Notes: generated by a model not told the origin, from the sequence alone. DNA of 64,000 bases from Candidatus Saccharicenans sp. (GCA_030018265.1 JASEFX010000003.1:82561-146560); one strand, 5' to 3'; counted from the stretch's first letter, positions 9,517 to 17,939 are shown. Made by a program: numbers and translations.

Positions 9517-10101
9517 TTAAAGTCCGCGAGCTCTGGCCGCTTCCCGGCCGAGGTCAAAAGCTTTCAGGTTAACCTGAACTATCTGCGGACCTCTTCTTTC
9601 AAAAAGAACCTGAATGTATTTCTTTAAAGATTCCTCTTTCACCGGAAGAAAGAGCGAAGCCGCGCCGAGCATGACCATATTCTGGGCCCGGACACTGCCG
9701 GCCTCGCGGGCGATCTTTTCAGAGTCTATGAGCACATGGACCGGAACCTTTCTAATTTCCCGGTAAATTTCTTCGAGCACCGGATAATCAGAAATGTTCT
9801 GGTAAGGAGTGCTGCTGGAAATTACCGCCCCGTCCGGTTTGAGGTATTCAAAATAGCGGAGGGTCTCCAGCGGCTCGACGCTCAAAATCATGTCTGCCTG
9901 ACCGAGAGGAATCAGGTCGCTATAAATCTGTCCGACGGAAAGTCGCAGATGAGATTGGACCGCTCCACCTCTCTGGGACATGCCGTGAACTTCCGCCTGT
10001 TTGAAATTAAGACCTTCTTCCAGAGCCGCGTTGTCGATGACAAAAGCAATCGACAGGATTCCCTGCCCGCCAACACCGGCCAGAATGATGTCGTATTTCA
10101 T
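9517..10101 (-). CDS. iorB: Indolepyruvate:ferredoxin oxidoreductase, beta (gamma-domain) subunit
   Basis: 194 residues of the 2-oxoacid:ferredoxin oxidoreductase gamma-type domain: MKYDIILAGVGGQGILSIA at the N-terminus and EVHGMSQRGGAVQSHLR, both diagnostic for IorB. It pairs with IorA to oxidise aryl pyruvates to aryl-acetyl-CoA, reducing ferredoxin. An upstream in-frame ATG at 10140 would add 13 residues lying inside iorA; I chose 10101 because AAAGGAG overlaps the iorA stop 8 bases upstream and homologues begin with MKYD. The iorA stop and this ATG are two bases apart, which points to coupled translation. Confidence 0.92.
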   Translation of the reverse strand: MKYDIILAGVGGQGILSIAFVIDNAALEEGLNFKQAEVHGMSQRGGAVQSHLRLSVGQIYSDLIPLGQADMILSVEPLETLRYFEYLKPDGAVISSSTPYQNISDYPVLEEIYREIRKVPVHVLIDSEKIAREAGSVRAQNMVMLGAASLFLPVKEESLKKYIQVLFERRGPQIVQVNLKAFDLGREAARARGL

Positions 10102-10103
10102 CG

Positions 10104-11702
10104 TTAACTCCTTTTCTTTTCGCCAACAATCTGGATGCATTCCCTTCTGGCGATGATGACCGATACTCCGTGATAATGGAGTTCTTCTTTTATTACCTTA
10201 ACATTTTCCTGATGATTTTTCGGGAGCGGCACAATCACTCTGATATGTTCCGGAGCCACACCCAGCCCGGCAATCAGCCGGTCGAGAGGTTCACCGGTGC
10301 CGAAGCTCGGCTGCGTTCCGGTCATGGCCACCGTTCCGTTATCTAAGATTATGACCGTCATATCAGTATTGGAATGCACAGCATCCAGCAACGGAGTGAT
10401 GCCTGAATGAGCGAAGGTGGAGTCGCCGATCACCGCCACCGAAGGATAGATTCCAGCTTCCGCCCCACCCTTGGCCATCGATACGCTGGCCCCCATGCAG
10501 ACGCAGGTGTGGATGGCATTGTATGGGGGAAGCGCCCCCAGGGTATAACAGCCAATGTCGGAAAAAACCACCGGCCTGGCAAATCCTTTCAGCGCTTCAT
10601 TCAAGGCCTTGTAGGTATCAGCGTGGGGACATCCTGTGCAGAGCTGCGGTGGTCGGGGCGGGAGCTTCAGATCGCCCGACGGCAGTCTGGGATTTTCAGC
10701 CAGACCGAGAGCCCTGGCCACCAGATCCGGGGTGAGTTCCCCGCTCTGAGGCAGCGCGCCGTCCAGCTTCCCGCGAATTCTTTTCCCGGGTATTCCTGCT
10801 ATTCCCCTTATAAATCTTTCGACAAAAGGATAGCCCTCTTCAATCACCAGGATTTCTTCCACTCTGTCAATGAGTTCCAGAAGTTTCTTTAACGGAAAAG
10901 GATAGGTGGAGATTTTCAGGAAGGAGGGCTCGGAAGGAAGAAGGGCTGCCACCTCTTTGAAATAATTATAGGCAATTCCCGTTACCACCACCCCTAACTT
11001 CCCGCCGTCAGTGTTCAAGCACAGACGGTTGTAGGGGGTATTCTCCGAATAATCTAGCAAATCCTTCTGTCTTTCGAGCAGCAGGTTGAACCGGCGTCGG
11101 GCATTGGTCGGCAGAAGCGTCCAGTCCTGCCATGTTCCGTAAGGAAAATCCCGGTTTTTTTCCCGCGCGGGCGCCGGTTCGACCGGAGCCCGGCTGTGGG
11201 CCAGCCGGGTGACCAGCCTGATCAAAACCGGAATATGAAATTTTTCCGACAGATCAAAAGCTTCCCTGGTCATATCGTAGGCTTCCTGGTGACTGGCCGG
11301 CTCTAAACAGAGTATGCGGGCAAAATCAGCGTAATAACGGCTGTCCTGCTCATTCTGAGAAGAATGCATGCCAGGGTCATCAGCCGAAACTACCACCAGC
11401 CCGCCGTTTGCCCCGGTGACGGCAGCGTTGATGAAGGGGTCAGCCGCGACGTTGAGTCCGACATGCTTGAAGGAAACAAGAGCTCGCTGGCCGGCAAAAG
11501 AAACGCCGAGAGCTTCCTCGCAGGCTACTTTCTCATTCACGCACCATCTGGCAATATATTTCTGGTTGCCGTCAGACCTGGATATCAGATATTCCATGAT
11601 TTCAGAAGCCGGTGTCCCTGGATAGGAATAGGCAGCGGTCAGACCGGCGTCAATCGCCGCCTGGGCTACCGCCTCGTCTCCGAGAAGAACAATTTTTGGC
11701 AT
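10104..11702 (-). CDS. iorA: Indolepyruvate:ferredoxin oxidoreductase, alpha subunit, lacking the C-terminal ferredoxin domain
   Basis: 532 residues. Pyrimidine-binding domain first (LTAAYSYPGTPASEI, ADDPGMHSSQNEQDSR), then the thiamine-diphosphate domain with CTGCPHADTY (C355, C358), SDIGCYTLGALPP, TCVCMGAS and GDSTFAHSG. Canonical IorA is about 600-650 residues and ends in a two-[4Fe-4S] ferredoxin domain; here the protein stops at IIARRECIQIVGEKKRS with no CxxCxxC motif, and iorB begins two bases later, so no remnant exists. The retained Cys residues could still hold a proximal cluster. Role: oxidative decarboxylation of indolepyruvate and related aryl pyruvates in amino-acid fermentation. 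First gene of the operon. Confidence 0.92.
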   Translation of the reverse strand: MPKIVLLGDEAVAQAAIDAGLTAAYSYPGTPASEIMEYLISRSDGNQKYIARWCVNEKVACEEALGVSFAGQRALVSFKHVGLNVAADPFINAAVTGANGGLVVVSADDPGMHSSQNEQDSRYYADFARILCLEPASHQEAYDMTREAFDLSEKFHIPVLIRLVTRLAHSRAPVEPAPAREKNRDFPYGTWQDWTLLPTNARRRFNLLLERQKDLLDYSENTPYNRLCLNTDGGKLGVVVTGIAYNYFKEVAALLPSEPSFLKISTYPFPLKKLLELIDRVEEILVIEEGYPFVERFIRGIAGIPGKRIRGKLDGALPQSGELTPDLVARALGLAENPRLPSGDLKLPPRPPQLCTGCPHADTYKALNEALKGFARPVVFSDIGCYTLGALPPYNAIHTCVCMGASVSMAKGGAEAGIYPSVAVIGDSTFAHSGITPLLDAVHSNTDMTVIILDNGTVAMTGTQPSFGTGEPLDRLIAGLGVAPEHIRVIVPLPKNHQENVKVIKEELHYHGVSVIIARRECIQIVGEKKRS

Positions 11703-11749
11703 TTCTTCATTCCTTAAATAAAATTTTGAAGCTGACAGATTTAGTAAAT

Positions 11750-11779
11750 AGCATACAATTTATATCTTAAAGCTGTCAA
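11750..11779 (-). promoter_or_regulatory. Sigma-70-like promoter of iorA-iorB-acyl-CoA synthetase
   Basis: On the minus strand perfect TTGACA (11779-11774), 18 bases, TATGCT (11755-11750). The transcript would start about 40 bases before the iorA ATG. Its -35 box lies only 11 bases from the -35 of the divergent regulator promoter. Confidence 0.65.
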
Positions 11780-11790
11780 GGAAATAAGAG

Positions 11791-11819
11791 TTGCCCATTT
11801 TCCACTATTCCTATAGAAT
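11791..11819 (+). promoter_or_regulatory. Sigma-70-like promoter of the Rrf2 regulator
   Basis: TTGCCC (11791-11796), 17 bases, TAGAAT (11814-11819; five of six to consensus). The start would be near 11826, giving a leader of about 55 bases that ends in AAGGAGG before the ATG at 11883. Confidence 0.6.
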
Positions 11820-11824
11820 TATGG
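11802..11824. promoter_or_regulatory. Inverted-repeat operator candidate over the rrf2 promoter
   Basis: CCACTATTC (11802-11810) and GAATTATGG (11816-11824) are inverted with 7 of 9 matches around CTATA. The element covers the spacer and -10 box of the regulator's own promoter and lies about 20 bases from the iorA -35. Dyads of this size overlapping the -10 are typical of Rrf2-type autoregulation; binding here is inference. Confidence 0.5.
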
Positions 11825-11882
11825 TAAATTATTTATGTCCGGTATATAAACGGGGAAATCATAACCCGGGAAGGAGGCTTAA

Positions 11883-12335
11883 ATGTTCAGAATTTCAACC
11901 AAGGGACGTTACGGCACCCGGCTGATGCTAAATCTGGCCATGCACTTCAGCGAGAAATCGCCGGCCAGGTCGTTGAAGGAGATCGCCGAAGAAGAGGACA
12001 TCTCCTTACGGTATCTGGAACAAATTATAATCCCTCTTCGCGACCACCGCCTGGTAATAAGCCAGCGGGGGGCTGGAGGAGGTTACACTCTGACGAGGCC
12101 GCCAGCAGCCATAAAACTCAGCGAGGTGCTTCAGGCTGTCGAGGGCAACTGCTGTCTGGTGGAATGCGTTGAGGATGAACGCCTCTGCAAGCGGGCCTCC
12201 TACTGCGCGGCTCATGAAATCTGGAAAGAGGGTACACGGGTGATGAAAAACTACTTCGATTCGATAAGCCTTCAGGACATGGTGAAAATAGCTGAAAAAA
12301 AGAGCCGCCGGAAATCAAAGTCGCTGAAGAGCTGA
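11883..12335 (+). CDS. Rrf2-family transcriptional regulator with Fe-S cysteines
   Basis: 150 residues. Winged helix-turn-helix at 1-75 with the family start ISTKGRYGTRLMLNLA and QRGAGGGYTLTRPP. A cysteine set C95, C102, C108 plus H111 follows, close to the CysX5CysX5CysX2His pattern of IscR, so it probably holds an Fe-S cluster; C90 and C91 add to the group. The tail (after 140) is Lys/Arg/Ser-rich. It faces the iorA operon, whose product is an oxygen-sensitive Fe-S enzyme, and lies 16 bases upstream of resB, so it could sense oxygen, NO or Fe-S status and act on either side. A strong AAGGAGG precedes the ATG. Confidence 0.88.
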   Translation: MFRISTKGRYGTRLMLNLAMHFSEKSPARSLKEIAEEEDISLRYLEQIIIPLRDHRLVISQRGAGGGYTLTRPPAAIKLSEVLQAVEGNCCLVECVEDERLCKRASYCAAHEIWKEGTRVMKNYFDSISLQDMVKIAEKKSRRKSKSLKS

Positions 12336-12351
12336 AAGAGACCGGCAGAAA

Positions 12352-13695
12352 ATGCTCACAGGAGTGTGGTATTTCTTAACTTCCATCAGGCTGGCCATCG
12401 TTCTTCTGATCTTAATTATTCTTCTGTCGATAGCCGGAAGTCTGATTCCCCAGGAACAGGAACCGGAATTTTATCAGAAATATCTGCCGAAAATTTCCGG
12501 GTTGATTCTTTTTCTCGAATTCCATCACCTTTATCGCTCTCCCCTGTTCCTCAGCCTGGTCTTTCTGTTTCTTCTGAATCTGTTATTCTGCAGCCTGAAA
12601 CAGCTTCCGGCAAAATTTCGCCGGCTTAAAACCACAACAGGAGATCACCCTCCGGGCAGAATGTACAAGCTGTCGACGGAGGATAGCTTGAAAATAGATA
12701 AATGGCTGAACCGGGAAATCCTGTCGCTTGAATCTGTTTTGAGAAAAAAGGGATTCCGGACAAAAACCATCGAGGAAAGCGGGCAGAAATTCTTTCTGGC
12801 AAGAAAGGGTATCCCCGGACTCTTCGGGCCGGAGCTGGTCCACCTGGGGTTGATCATCATCATCATGGCCGGATTAATTTCCGCCCTTTTCAGCCAGCGA
12901 ATCACCCTGGCCTTTCTCGAGGGACAGACCGAAGAGATCCCGGGCAAAAACTTCGCTCTGCGCCTTGACCGCTTCACCACAGAATATTACCCCGATGGAC
13001 AGGTAAAAAGCTGGATCAGTGAGGTCTCGGTAATAGAAAACGGTCAGGTGAAATTGCAGAAGACGATCAGAGTAAATCATCCGCTTAAATTCGGCGGATT
13101 GAGTTTTTTTCAAATGGGTTACGGGCAGGATTGGGATCGGGCTTCGGTCGAGCTTCAGGTAAAACTGTCTGAGGAGAAAAACATAAAAATTGATATCAGA
13201 ACAGGAGAAAGCCTGACTTTTGAGGAAGGCTACAGAATCAGAATTTTATCTTTCGTTCCAGATTTTCAATTAGAGGCCAGCGGTCGAGTGGAAACCCGTT
13301 CGACTGAACCCCTAAACCCCGCTGCCCTGGTGGAAATCACTCATCACAGCGAGCAGGTTTTTCTCGGCTGGGTGTTTGCCCGGCAGCCGGAGCGAAAAGA
13401 CCTCCATAAACGAACCAGAGCGGAGGTTGAAGTTCGTCTGGTTAATTTTTCCGCTCCAACTTTTTCCGTGCTGGAAGCTTCTTCCGACCCGGGCACCGGT
13501 CCTGTCCGGGCAGGATGCATTCTTATGCTGCTTGGCCTTCTGACCTCATTTTACCTCCCATTCCGCGAGATCCGCATAAAGCAACAAGCCGGAAGCCTTC
13601 CGGAGCTTTATTTTTATTCGAGAAAACAGGCCGAAAGTTTTCAGGAAGAACTGGCTGTTCTTCTCGGCCTGAATAAAAAAACTTCAAAGGGTTGA
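12352..13695 (+). CDS. resB: Cytochrome c biogenesis protein ResB (Ccs1)
   Basis: 447 residues. Begins in the ResB way (WYFLTSIRLAIVLLILIILLS, then GSLIPQ), with a second helix near residues 65-80, a third near 165-185, a long extracytoplasmic domain, and a last helix near 390-405, matching the four-helix ResB fold. With CcsA it forms the System II haem exporter and cytochrome c synthase, joining haem to CxxCH apocytochromes outside the inner membrane. Its ATG lies 16 bases after the regulator stop with only a weak Shine-Dalgarno, and ccsA starts 4 bases later. Confidence 0.88.
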   Translation: MLTGVWYFLTSIRLAIVLLILIILLSIAGSLIPQEQEPEFYQKYLPKISGLILFLEFHHLYRSPLFLSLVFLFLLNLLFCSLKQLPAKFRRLKTTTGDHPPGRMYKLSTEDSLKIDKWLNREILSLESVLRKKGFRTKTIEESGQKFFLARKGIPGLFGPELVHLGLIIIIMAGLISALFSQRITLAFLEGQTEEIPGKNFALRLDRFTTEYYPDGQVKSWISEVSVIENGQVKLQKTIRVNHPLKFGGLSFFQMGYGQDWDRASVELQVKLSEEKNIKIDIRTGESLTFEEGYRIRILSFVPDFQLEASGRVETRSTEPLNPAALVEITHHSEQVFLGWVFARQPERKDLHKRTRAEVEVRLVNFSAPTFSVLEASSDPGTGPVRAGCILMLLGLLTSFYLPFREIRIKQQAGSLPELYFYSRKQAESFQEELAVLLGLNKKTSKG

Positions 13696-13699
13696 AAAC

Positions 13700-14512
13700 A
13701 TGAGCGAATATACTCTGCTTCTGGCCGCCTTTTTGATTTATTTTCTGGTTATGGCCATGGGTTTTTTAAACCTGTTCAAGGGAAAGCAGGAAATCTCCAG
13801 GATCTCCTGGTACTTAGCTGTTTTCGGTTTTGCCCTGCATTCACTTTCTCTCCTGGTAAGGACAGTAAGTAGCCGCCAGGCTCCGTTCACCAGCATGTAC
13901 GAATCGGTTAACTTCCTCGGCTGGAGCTGCGTGCTGGCCACGATCATTTTTATCCGAAAATACCGGCTGCAAAAAACTGCCCCCTATCTCTGGCTGTTGG
14001 TGGTGGCGCTGATGGCTCTGGCTTCCTCGCCTGCCCTCCCTAAAGAAGTGACCCCGCTGGTTCCGGCGCTTCAAAGCTACTGGCTCTGGCTCCACGTCTC
14101 GGTGACTCTTCTGGGAGAAGCTTTCCTGGCGGTGGCTTTTGTCGCCAGCATTCTCTACCTGCTTTCAGCCGAAAAAGAGACAGCGGAAGAAAACTCCTCC
14201 GGAAGGAAAGAAAGACTTGACTTTATCGCCTACCGGGCGGTGACTGTCGGCTTTCCGCTGTTCACGCTTGGAGCCCTTGTTTTCGGAATGATCTGGGCAA
14301 GTAAAGCCTGGGGCCGCTACTGGGGCTGGGACCCCAAGGAAGTCTGGTCTCTGATCACCTGGCTTTTTTATGCCCTTTATCTTCACACCAGGCTGGTGCA
14401 CGGCTGGAGGGGAAAGAAGTCAGCCCTCATCGCCATCCTCGGCTTCCTGGCTGCTCTTTTTACTTTTTTCGGGGTCAATTATCTCCTCCGTGGACTCCAC
14501 AGCTATGTGTGA
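13700..14512 (+). CDS. ccsA: Cytochrome c biogenesis protein CcsA/ResC
   Basis: 270 residues with about eight membrane helices. The WWD-type haem-handling segment is present as WGRYWGWDPKEVWSLITW (about residues 208-225), followed by LFYALYLHTRL and a closing HSYV. Conserved histidines (LHVS in the middle, LH near the end) can ligand haem. Partner of ResB in System II cytochrome c maturation. Its presence implies that c-type cytochromes are made, so metabolism is not purely fermentative, although no cytochrome gene lies in this window. Confidence 0.9.
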   Translation: MSEYTLLLAAFLIYFLVMAMGFLNLFKGKQEISRISWYLAVFGFALHSLSLLVRTVSSRQAPFTSMYESVNFLGWSCVLATIIFIRKYRLQKTAPYLWLLVVALMALASSPALPKEVTPLVPALQSYWLWLHVSVTLLGEAFLAVAFVASILYLLSAEKETAEENSSGRKERLDFIAYRAVTVGFPLFTLGALVFGMIWASKAWGRYWGWDPKEVWSLITWLFYALYLHTRLVHGWRGKKSALIAILGFLAALFTFFGVNYLLRGLHSYV

Positions 14513-14785
14513 AAAAGTTCCGGGAAAGCCATGCTGAAATAATATTGCCTGAGAAAGCCTAAGGAGCTATCCCTGTTGTTGCATTCTCTCCCGTTTCCGG
14601 CTCCGTGCAGGGTTAGCCGGACCGGCTGGATTATTTTGAAAGGCCCGGCTTTATAAAAGCGGTCGCGGATAACAGTATCTGCTATCGAGCTTCATCTCCT
14701 TCAGCCAGCTTTTCCCCTGAACTGAATGACCGCAAGAGACAGCTTCTGCTCTCGCCGGGACCTCAATCTCGTCCAGGCCTGGCAT
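14513..14785. other. Structured convergent intergenic region, possible RNA
   Basis: 273 bases between the ends of ccsA and folD. No open frame looks coding. It is GC-rich for an intergenic region and holds several perfect short inverted repeats: CCGGCT/AGCCGG and GCCGGACCGGC near 14596-14615, GCTTT-ATA-AAAGC at 14648-14660, and GCTGAA/TTCAGC at 14533-14538 and 14700-14705 that could close the whole. No U-tract makes any of these a classical terminator. It might be a small RNA on either strand; I could not match it to tmRNA, 4.5S, 6S or RNase P. Confidence 0.3.
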
Positions 14786-15667
14786 TCACAGAGCCATCCG
14801 CTCGGCCGCTTCTATGGTATTCATCAGGAGCATGGTAACCGTCATCGGACCGACGCCGCCCGGAACCGGGGTTATCGCCGCAGCTTTTTCCTTGATGGCT
14901 TCAAAATCACAATCGCCAACCAGTTTGAAACCTTTTGGTGAGTTGGGGTCGGGCACACGGTTGACACCGACATCGATTACCACACAGCCCTCGGGAACCA
15001 TATCGGCGGTGATGGCCTTCGGCGCACCCATGGCCGCCACCAGAATTTCTGCCTGAAGGGTGAATTTTTTCAGGTCAGGAGTCCCCGTATGACATATGGT
15101 TACGGTGGCGTTGGCGCCGGGTTTTTTCTGCATCAGCAGAGCGGCCAGTGGTTTGCCGACTATGTTGCTCCGACCGCAGATTACCACGTGTTTGCCTTCA
15201 GGACTGTATCCGCTGCGCACCAGCATCTGCTGGACTCCGTAAGGCGTGCAGGGCAGCGGGCATGGTTCTCCCCGGAGAAGCTTCCCGAGGTTAATCGGAT
15301 GGAAACCGTCGACATCCTTCTCCGGAGATATATAATTGATAACTTTTTCAGTGTTTACCCATTTCGGCAGAGGCAGCTGCACCAGAACTCCGTGGAATCT
15401 CGGGTCCCGGTTCAGACGGTCCACGGTTTTCAGAATTTCCTCTTCGGAAGATTCGGCCGGAAGATGTACTGTCTCTTCAAAAATTCCCACCTCCTCAGCC
15501 CCTTTTGCTTTAGCCGTGACGTAGGAAACAGAAGCCGGGTCCTCGCCCACCAGTATAACACCCAGCCCCGGAGTAATGCCCTTTTTCTTGAGAGCAGCCA
15601 CCCTTTCCTTCAACTCTTCTCTTATCGAAGCTGCAACTTCTTTACCTGAGATTATTTTCGCTGCCAT
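14786..15667 (-). CDS. folD: Bifunctional methylenetetrahydrofolate dehydrogenase / methenyltetrahydrofolate cyclohydrolase
   Basis: 293 residues, the normal FolD length. Catalytic YVTAKAKG gives the Tyr and Lys of the YVxxK motif; VQLPLPKWVN and DVDGFHPINLGKL form the folate site; CGRSNIVGKPLAALL is the NADP-binding loop; PVPGGVGPMTVTMLL is the second FolD signature. It interconverts 5,10-methylene-, methenyl- and 10-formyl-tetrahydrofolate for purine, formyl-Met and C1 metabolism. Single-gene transcript, convergent with ccsA; GGGAGG precedes the ATG. Confidence 0.97.
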   Translation of the reverse strand: MAAKIISGKEVAASIREELKERVAALKKKGITPGLGVILVGEDPASVSYVTAKAKGAEEVGIFEETVHLPAESSEEEILKTVDRLNRDPRFHGVLVQLPLPKWVNTEKVINYISPEKDVDGFHPINLGKLLRGEPCPLPCTPYGVQQMLVRSGYSPEGKHVVICGRSNIVGKPLAALLMQKKPGANATVTICHTGTPDLKKFTLQAEILVAAMGAPKAITADMVPEGCVVIDVGVNRVPDPNSPKGFKLVGDCDFEAIKEKAAAITPVPGGVGPMTVTMLLMNTIEAAERMAL

Positions 15668-15697
15668 TTTTTACCTCCCTTTTTTTAATGCGTTAGT

Positions 15698-15726
15698 AAA
15701 TTAGCCGAAGAGACTCTCTGAGTCAA
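15698..15726 (-). promoter_or_regulatory. Possible folD promoter with a small dyad
   Basis: On the minus strand TTGACT (15726-15721), 17 bases, TAATTT (15703-15698). The -10 box is poor. GACTC-TCT-GAGTC (15712-15724) is a perfect 5-bp inverted repeat overlapping the -35 end and spacer, a possible operator. Confidence 0.35.
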
Positions 15727-15820
15727 TAAATATTTCATGAACATTTTCCGGCTCTTCGGTCAGCAGACGCGTTTTAACATTTTCTGGATTGAGGTTGAAC
15801 CGGCAGGCACCATGCTTCCA

Positions 15821-16969
15821 TCAATTTCCCGAGAGTCTCCGCTCAAGAAGCGGATTTTCTTCAGGATCAACCACTACGATGAAATCTCTATCCTGCTTGG
15901 CCCTGAGAAGAGCCCGGTCAGCCAGAGCGTAACAGCGGAAGAGATCGCGTACTTCCGGACCGAACAGCACACAGCCGACGGAAAATGTTACCTGCGATTC
16001 AATTCCGCGGTTTATCGATTGAAACTCGGCCTTCAGCTTGGAGAAAATGTTCCAGAGGTCGTTCTCGTTTCTGACGCCCGGGAAAAAGAACCCCAGTTCG
16101 TCCCCACCAAGCCGTCCGATCAGGTCGGAAGACCTCATTTTCCGCCTTATAGCCTGTCCCAGGCTCATCAGTATCTCATCCCCCAGAGGATGGCCCAGGG
16201 TGTCGTTAATCTCCTTGAACCGGTCTAAATCAAGTATGCAGAAAGACAAGCGACTTCCGGCAGCTTCTTCTCGGGCAAGGTGGCGCTTGACCTCATCCAT
16301 GAAGAAACCGCGATTCAGAAGCCCGGTCAGGCTGTCGACCTCAGCCAGCTGACGCAGAGAAATGGTGTGGAGAAAATTATCGCGATGAAGCTTCTCCAGA
16401 TAATAAGACACGGCCATGCCTATGAGGTTGGCTGAAACCAGAAAAAAATTGTTGTTTACAAAAACATAACCAGGTAGCGGGTTCACCACCAGGCTGACTG
16501 TTTCAAACCCCAGGATAATGATAAAACCGTTGACTGAAGCCCGGATAAACCTGAGACCCAGGAAGGTGTAATTGTAGATGATCACCAGCATCAGCCCCTG
16601 GGAATAAAGATAGGAAGCCGGGGCCGGAATTATGGCCAGCATGGCCAGAATTCCACCGCCTCCCACCAGGATGACAGCTGAGGTGATTTCCTGGTAATAG
16701 CGGATGATAATTTTTTTATTGAAGGAGAGAATAAAGCAGGCCACCATCACCGGGTTCACCAGGGCGAATCTGATAAACCAGATTTTTGGCCAGATAGCTC
16801 CCACACTCACTGAATCCAGAATGGCAAAAATAGAGTATAAAAAAATCCCCAGCAACAGCGCCCAGCGAAATCTGATTATTACCCTCTGGTGGTAACTCTC
16901 CAGGAATTTTGCTTCCAGCTCAGGGGATCTGAAGGTCAGGGTTACCGGGTTGGAAGTGGCTTCAGACAT
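15821..16969 (-). CDS. Membrane-bound GGDEF-domain diguanylate cyclase
   Basis: 382 residues. Six or so membrane helices fill residues 35-190, an N-terminal sensor region I cannot assign to a named MASE family. The GGDEF domain follows: DSLTGLLNR, the metal-binding LDLDRFKEIND (D247), GRLGGDELGFF (GGDEL at 288-292 replaces GGDEF) and an upstream RxxD product-inhibition site at 279-282. The GGD core and metal Asp are intact, so it probably makes cyclic di-GMP, with feedback inhibition. No EAL domain. Its gene is divergent from yebC. Confidence 0.88.
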   Translation of the reverse strand: MSEATSNPVTLTFRSPELEAKFLESYHQRVIIRFRWALLLGIFLYSIFAILDSVSVGAIWPKIWFIRFALVNPVMVACFILSFNKKIIIRYYQEITSAVILVGGGGILAMLAIIPAPASYLYSQGLMLVIIYNYTFLGLRFIRASVNGFIIILGFETVSLVVNPLPGYVFVNNNFFLVSANLIGMAVSYYLEKLHRDNFLHTISLRQLAEVDSLTGLLNRGFFMDEVKRHLAREEAAGSRLSFCILDLDRFKEINDTLGHPLGDEILMSLGQAIRRKMRSSDLIGRLGGDELGFFFPGVRNENDLWNIFSKLKAEFQSINRGIESQVTFSVGCVLFGPEVRDLFRCYALADRALLRAKQDRDFIVVVDPEENPLLERRLSGN

Positions 16970-17003
16970 TTCCAGAACTCATACCGTCGTTAAATTCGTC
17001 AGA

Positions 17004-17032
17004 ATTATATTATCCGCAATCAAACAAATCAA
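17004..17032 (-). promoter_or_regulatory. Sigma-70-like promoter of the GGDEF gene
   Basis: On the minus strand TTGATT (17032-17027), 17 bases, perfect TATAAT (17009-17004). The leader would be about 30 bases. Confidence 0.6.
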
Positions 17033-17124
17033 CGAAAATTTGATGGTCAGGGGCCTGTGACCCCGGAAAAAATCACCTTTGAATATTGGAAAAGACTGGT
17101 TATTTTCCCTTTTCTCCATCAGGT

Positions 17125-17153
17125 TTGCCTGATAGAATTAAATATGCTAAAAT
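17125..17153 (+). promoter_or_regulatory. Promoter of the yebC-ruvCAB-queA operon
   Basis: TTGCCT (17125-17130), 17 bases, TAAAAT (17148-17153) preceded by the extended -10 TGC. The start would lie near 17160, giving a short leader that carries AAAGGAG just before the ATG at 17184. Confidence 0.6.
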
Positions 17154-17183
17154 TTTTCCGGCATTCGAGAAAAGGAGAAAACC

Positions 17184-17939
17184 ATGTCCGGACATTCTAA
17201 ATGGCATTCCATCAAACATAAAAAGGCGGCGGTAGACGCGAAGAGAGGCAAGATATTTACCAAGTTGATCAGGGAAATAACCGTCGCGGCCAAGATGGGT
17301 GGAGGCGACCCGGAGAAAAATCCCCGTCTGCGCAAAGCCATAGCCGATGCCAAGGCCGTCAATATGCCTTCCGACAACATCAAAAGAGCGATTATGAAAG
17401 GCACCGGCCAGCTTGAGGGCGAAGCTTTTGAAGAAGTGGTTTATGAGGGATACGGACCAGGCGGAGTGGCCATTTACATCACCGCTCTGACTGACAACAA
17501 AAACCGTACGGTGGCTGAGCTCAGACACATCTTCTCCAAGTACGGAGGCCGGATCGGCGAGTCTGGCTGTGTCGCCTGGATGTTCAAGCGCCAGGGTTAT
17601 ATAGACGTTGACAAATCAAAAGTTGACGAGGAGAAACTGCTGGAAATAGCTCTGTCCGCCGGTGCTGACGACGTCCGGGACGACGGCAGCAATTTTGAAA
17701 TAATCACCACGCCGGAAAATTACGAAGCCGTGCTGGAGGCTCTGAAGCAGAATAACATCGAAATCTCCGCTTCCAACGTCGGTTATCTGCCGCAGAACTA
17801 CGTGAAACTTGAGGGCAAACAGGCCGAACAGTGCTTGAAGTTGATTGAAGAGCTCGAAGACCACGATGACGTTCAATCAGTATCCGCCAATTTCGACATA
17901 GACGAAGAAGAGATAGCCAGGTACTCCGCTGCCAGCTAA
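17184..17939 (+). CDS. yebC: YebC/PmpR/TACO1-family protein
   Basis: 251 residues with the invariant start [20 protein letters not shown], the [15 protein letters not shown] segment and the [11 protein letters not shown]-like [15 protein letters not shown]. Three-domain family described both as a DNA-binding regulator and, in recent work, as a ribosome-associated factor easing polyproline stalls. First gene of a tight operon with ruvC (16 bases downstream), the common bacterial arrangement. Confidence 0.95.
   Translation: MSGHSKWHSIKHKKAAVDAKRGKIFTKLIREITVAAKMGGGDPEKNPRLRKAIADAKAVNMPSDNIKRAIMKGTGQLEGEAFEEVVYEGYGPGGVAIYITALTDNKNRTVAELRHIFSKYGGRIGESGCVAWMFKRQGYIDVDKSKVDEEKLLEIALSAGADDVRDDGSNFEIITTPENYEAVLEALKQNNIEISASNVGYLPQNYVKLEGKQAEQCLKLIEELEDHDDVQSVSANFDIDEEEIARYSAAS

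Noticed and set aside
14513-14785. 6S RNA, RNase P RNA or signal-recognition RNA
   Set aside because: None of the conserved core sequences I know for these RNAs could be matched on either strand.
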